From an uncultured Bacteroidales bacterium (lineage in GTDB: Bacteria; Bacteroidota; Bacteroidia; Bacteroidales; Paludibacteraceae), in contig CAIYTJ010000525.1 in the NCBI GenBank assembly GCA_903929065.1, forward strand, positions 1 through 7,797: 7,797 nt of DNA, written 5' to 3'. The position numbers and the translations under genes are program-made. Below, piece after piece: positions 5,264-7,797 of the stretch. The notes under the pieces were generated by a model. It was not told where the DNA came from. It saw only the letters and a program-made list of their open reading frames with translations, and did no database searches. Positions within the stretch are counted from its first letter, which is position 1, and the number at the start of each line of letters is the position of its first letter.

Positions 5264-5842
5264 TTATATTCTTTTTCTCAATTCGCTTAGGTATTCGGGC
5301 GTTAGTCCAAGGTATGAAGCAAGCATGTACTGAGGCACCCGTTGCAGAAACTGTGGAAATGAAGTACTGAAATGTTTGTACATTTCTTCTTTAGAAAGTT
5401 GGTAGATAAGTTTTACCCGTAGTTGCGATGCGGCCAATGCGCGCTGCATCATGATGCGGAAATAACGTTCCATCTGGGGTACTGCGGCAAATAATTCATC
5501 CTGTTGACGATAATCAATAGCCATCACAATCGATTTCTCAACGGCCTGAATAAAGTATTCGGATGGTTTTTGCTTCGCAAAACTGAAATAATCGGACAAC
5601 CACCAGGTTTCGAGCCCAAACTGGGTGGTTTGTTCCACCATTTTATCGTTGTGGTAAAACATACGCAGGCAACCGCTTTCCACAAAATAATTATACCTGC
5701 ACACCTCACCTTCTTTAAGTAAGACCTCTTTCTTTTTCACCTCCAGCGGCTGAATGTAAGATGCTATAATGCTAATTTCTTCTTCAGTCAGATCAACATA
5801 CTTTTTGATATGAGAAATAAAGCAGGGATAATTACTTTGCAT
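5264..5842 (-). CDS. Crp/Fnr-family transcription regulator
   Basis: A 192-residue regulator with an N-terminal cyclic-nucleotide-binding-like beta roll and a C-terminal helix-turn-helix. The beta roll covers residues about 20-110: LEVKKKEVLLKEGEVCRYNYFVESGCLRMFYHNDK is the typical strand-turn-strand block with GE at 45-46. A long dimer helix follows (about 122-148, ERYFRIMMQRALAASQLRVKL). The DNA-binding part is at about 160-192, and its end VPQYMLASYLGLTPEYLSELRK is the recognisable HTH of the Bacteroidota subgroup. The phosphate-binding arginine/serine pair of true cAMP-binding CRP (RxSA-type) is not evident, and there is no Fnr cysteine cluster, so the ligand is unknown. ATG 5842 gives the usual short N-terminus. 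It starts 58 nt after the hydrolase gene with no clear terminator between, so read-through is possible. Its natural candidate target is the FMN-binding gene downstream. Confidence 0.88.
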   Translation of the reverse strand: MQSNYPCFISHIKKYVDLTEEEISIIASYIQPLEVKKKEVLLKEGEVCRYNYFVESGCLRMFYHNDKMVEQTTQFGLETWWLSDYFSFAKQKPSEYFIQAVEKSIVMAIDYRQQDELFAAVPQMERYFRIMMQRALAASQLRVKLIYQLSKEEMYKHFSTSFPQFLQRVPQYMLASYLGLTPEYLSELRKRI

Positions 5843-5900
5843 AAATACGTAAACTGATATTGTATTTTTGGTTGAATATTTGTAAACACACTGACTTGCT

Positions 5901-7013
5901 TTACTTTTTCAGATAAGCGTCTATCCGTTGTTTCACATTTTCACGGATATTCAGCCAGAACAGGTTGTAATCGTAAACATGCAGGTTTTTCATCTTCTTC
6001 ATTTTGTTGGCAATCTGAGGAGGAAGTGTGACCCAAAGAATCTTCGATTTGGGTTCAATACCGGCACTGACGGCATGTGGAATCATGCGATTAAACGAAT
6101 AAAGCGCACCGTCGTTCAATGTTTCGGGAGCAACGTGGGTGGAAGTAGTCCAGGTAAGCGGGTTCACACAAACTGAGTTTCCTACTTCATTTTTAATCTG
6201 ACCGGGCAATTCATTTTTTTGAAAGGATCTCCAGCCCACAAAACAACCGGTTGCATCCGGCGTGTTGCCAACCGGAATATGTTTGAAAGCATTGGTTGGA
6301 ATCTGATAACCGACCACATAAGCACAAACCAGCTTTTGTTGCAGCGGTGTTCCATCGAAGAACTCCTGAAGCAACCGTATGGCATGAAGGCTGCCCTGAC
6401 TGTGAGAGGCAATAATGATCGGACGTCCGTTGTTTTCATGTTGAAGATAATACTCAAATGCCTTTTTAATATCACTGTAGGCCAGATCGAAAGCTTTTTC
6501 AGCTTCCGGTGTATTGCGCACAAAAAATGCTTTGATATTGGCTTGTCGATAACGCGGTGAAAATACCCTGCAACTGCCATTGAAAACCGATGCCTGATAA
6601 AGTATGGATCGGTCATCTGATCTTTTATTTATGGCTTCATCGTTCAGGTCGGCATTCCACGAAAGAACTTTCAGTTTGTCCAGTATTTCTTTCCAATTAG
6701 TGCCCGATTGCAGCATATCATTTTCATCGTCAGTACCGATAAACGAAGTCGGGTGAATAAAAAACACGTCGGCACGCTGATCACGTTTTTCATCTTTCAG
6801 AAAAGATGGAATGCTGTCGGCGGTACTGTGTTTCATAGGCGATGCAGCCCAGAAATAAAGATTACTGTAGTCCGGAACCGGACCGGTATTCGGTGCTGCC
6901 TGACTGCTCAGGGTTTTTTCGAGATACTTTTGAATCAGTTTGCCTTTCTGGGCAAACAAAAATACACTTGAAGTAAGTAGTAGAATGGTTGAAATTAGAA
7001 TCTTTTTATACAT
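5901..7013 (-). CDS. Exported DUF3089-type alpha/beta-hydrolase
   Basis: A 370-residue protein that fits the DUF3089 family of alpha/beta-hydrolase-like enzymes. A signal peptide is clear: lysines at 3-4, hydrophobic 5-20, and a likely cut after A21 (LFA-Q), so it acts outside the cytoplasmic membrane; no lipobox cysteine is seen. The early segment NLYFWAASP and ADVFFIHPTSF is characteristic of the family. The nucleophile elbow is S203-H204-S205-Q206-G207, with Ser in place of the first Gly of GxSxG, and a likely catalytic His is H345 in LHVYDYNLFWLNIREN. The acid residue and substrate are not known. ATG 7013 is chosen over a TTG at 7028, which would run into the upstream gene and spoil the signal peptide. 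It lies 4 nt after the YgiQ-like stop, which suggests co-transcription. Confidence 0.85.
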   Translation of the reverse strand: MYKKILISTILLLTSSVFLFAQKGKLIQKYLEKTLSSQAAPNTGPVPDYSNLYFWAASPMKHSTADSIPSFLKDEKRDQRADVFFIHPTSFIGTDDENDMLQSGTNWKEILDKLKVLSWNADLNDEAINKRSDDRSILYQASVFNGSCRVFSPRYRQANIKAFFVRNTPEAEKAFDLAYSDIKKAFEYYLQHENNGRPIIIASHSQGSLHAIRLLQEFFDGTPLQQKLVCAYVVGYQIPTNAFKHIPVGNTPDATGCFVGWRSFQKNELPGQIKNEVGNSVCVNPLTWTTSTHVAPETLNDGALYSFNRMIPHAVSAGIEPKSKILWVTLPPQIANKMKKMKNLHVYDYNLFWLNIRENVKQRIDAYLKK

Positions 7014-7017
7014 ATGA

Positions 7018-7797
7018 TTATCTTTCAAAAAGTTTCTTCAGTAAATCAGGCCGTTTCAGGCGCTGAAGATCGCGGATAATGGCACTCTTATATTCGATTT
7101 TGTACCAGAAAAAGAATTTCCGTTGTTCCAGTTTTTCGTCCTTGGTTTTAGCTGTGAAAACCGGTTCCAGCGTATAAGGATGATAACCTGAATAATAAAT
7201 CTCTGTGGCCAGCGTCATGGGAGTCGGAGTGAAATCCTGCACCTGCTCCAGTCTGAAGTCAAAACTCTTTGTCTGTGCAGCCAGTTCGGCCATATCTTCG
7301 TTGGTACTGCCCGGATGGCTCGAAATGAAATAAGGAATAAGCTGCTGGTTCAATCCTGTTTCGCGGTTGATGCGGTCGAATTGCTGCTTAAACTGCCCAA
7401 AATACTTAAAGGTTGGTTTGCGCATCAGGTTCAACACTTTGTCCGAAGTATGTTCGGGTGCAATTTTCAACCGTCCCGAAACATGATTGGTAATCAGTTC
7501 GCGGATATATTCGGTATTTGTTTTATTGATTTCCGCATTTTTGGCATCAGCCAGCAGCATATCGTACCGTACGCCACTGCCGATAAATGATTTTTTGATT
7601 CCGGGAAGCTGATCCACCGATCGGTAAATTTCCAGTAACGGAGCATGGTCGGTATTCAGGTTGGAACATACTTTCGGATAAATACACGAAGGTTTTTGGC
7701 ATTTACGACAAATCTCCATATCAATGCCTTTCATGCGATACATATTTGCTGAAGGACCGCCCAAATCGCTCAGATAGCCTTTAAAATCAGCCATTCG
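7018..7797 (-). CDS. YgiQ-type radical SAM protein, C-terminal part only
   Basis: The frame is open to the window edge (Arg before the first visible Met), so the N-terminal half, with the radical SAM CxxxCxxC cluster site, lies outside. The visible 259 residues match the later part of YgiQ-family proteins: FKGYLSDLGGPSANMY, a conserved four-cysteine stretch (C29-x2-C32-x4-C37-x5-C43 counted from the first visible Met), GIKKSFIGSGVRYDMLL, SGRLKIAPEHTSDKVLNLMRKP, ISSHPGSTNEDMAELA, EQVQDFTPTPMTLATEIYYSGY and FFFWYKIEYKSAIIRDLQRL. The family's reaction is not established. The protein ends soon after the core, without the longer C-terminal extension of the E. coli form. The four cysteines could bind metal or a second cluster. 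The ATG at 7794 is internal and not a start. A DUF3089 hydrolase gene follows after 4 nt. Confidence 0.93.
   Translation of the reverse strand, partial: RMADFKGYLSDLGGPSANMYRMKGIDMEICRKCQKPSCIYPKVCSNLNTDHAPLLEIYRSVDQLPGIKKSFIGSGVRYDMLLADAKNAEINKTNTEYIRELITNHVSGRLKIAPEHTSDKVLNLMRKPTFKYFGQFKQQFDRINRETGLNQQLIPYFISSHPGSTNEDMAELAAQTKSFDFRLEQVQDFTPTPMTLATEIYYSGYHPYTLEPVFTAKTKDEKLEQRKFFFWYKIEYKSAIIRDLQRLKRPDLLKKLFER

Noticed and set aside
5843..5900. Promoter for the Crp/Fnr gene
   Set aside because: No TAnnTTTG is seen on the minus strand in this 58-nt gap; matches such as TATTTTTG are on the + strand, where no gene follows.
6182..6616. 144-codon open frame on the minus strand inside the hydrolase gene
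   Set aside because: Out of frame with a well-supported gene, odd composition and no domain; a shadow frame.
7014..7028. TTG start five codons upstream of the hydrolase ATG
   Set aside because: It would overlap the end of the preceding gene and put charged residues before the signal peptide; ATG 7013 gives a normal signal peptide.

Overview
The window looks like chromosomal DNA from a member of the Bacteroidota, probably Bacteroidales or a near relative. This rests on TAnnTTTG-type -7 promoter elements, start codons preceded by A/T-rich sequence instead of Shine-Dalgarno sites, and families typical of the phylum: a DUF6261-like protein, a J-domain/KTSC protein, a short Crp/Fnr regulator and a DUF3089 hydrolase. 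No rRNA, tRNA, CRISPR array, phage gene or plasmid gene was found.

Layout, left to right. Positions 1-731 hold the 3' part of a DUF6261-like gene whose start lies outside the window, followed by a terminator hairpin. Positions 832-1496 form a compact mobile unit: a Y1 (HUH) transposase gene of the IS200/RAYT type, flanked by two copies of a three-hairpin module in inverted orientation. Stem sequences differ between the copies, but the pairing is largely kept. Next come a J-domain/KTSC gene (1634-2083), an unrecognised 65-codon gene (2296-2493) and a large SPFH/flotillin-like membrane protein gene (2760-4673), all on the + strand and each ending in an intrinsic terminator. The terminators of the J/KTSC and SPFH genes are near-identical hairpins with two compensatory base-pair changes.

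From 4755 on, all genes are on the minus strand. Reading leftward from the right edge they are: the C-terminal part of a YgiQ-type radical SAM protein (open at the window edge), an exported DUF3089 alpha/beta-hydrolase starting 4 nt after it, a Crp/Fnr-type regulator, and a small FMN-binding split-barrel (PNPOx-like) protein with its own good promoter. The + and - halves converge on a hairpin at 4688-4723 that could terminate transcription from both sides.

The genes do not form one pathway. The most unusual items are the symmetric hairpin-flanked transposase unit, the SPFH protein with four apparent tandem beta modules before its SPFH core (a vault-like order of domains), and the recurring terminator sequence. 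There is no gene-free stretch longer than 300 bases; the longest gap (2494-2759) holds a terminator and a promoter.
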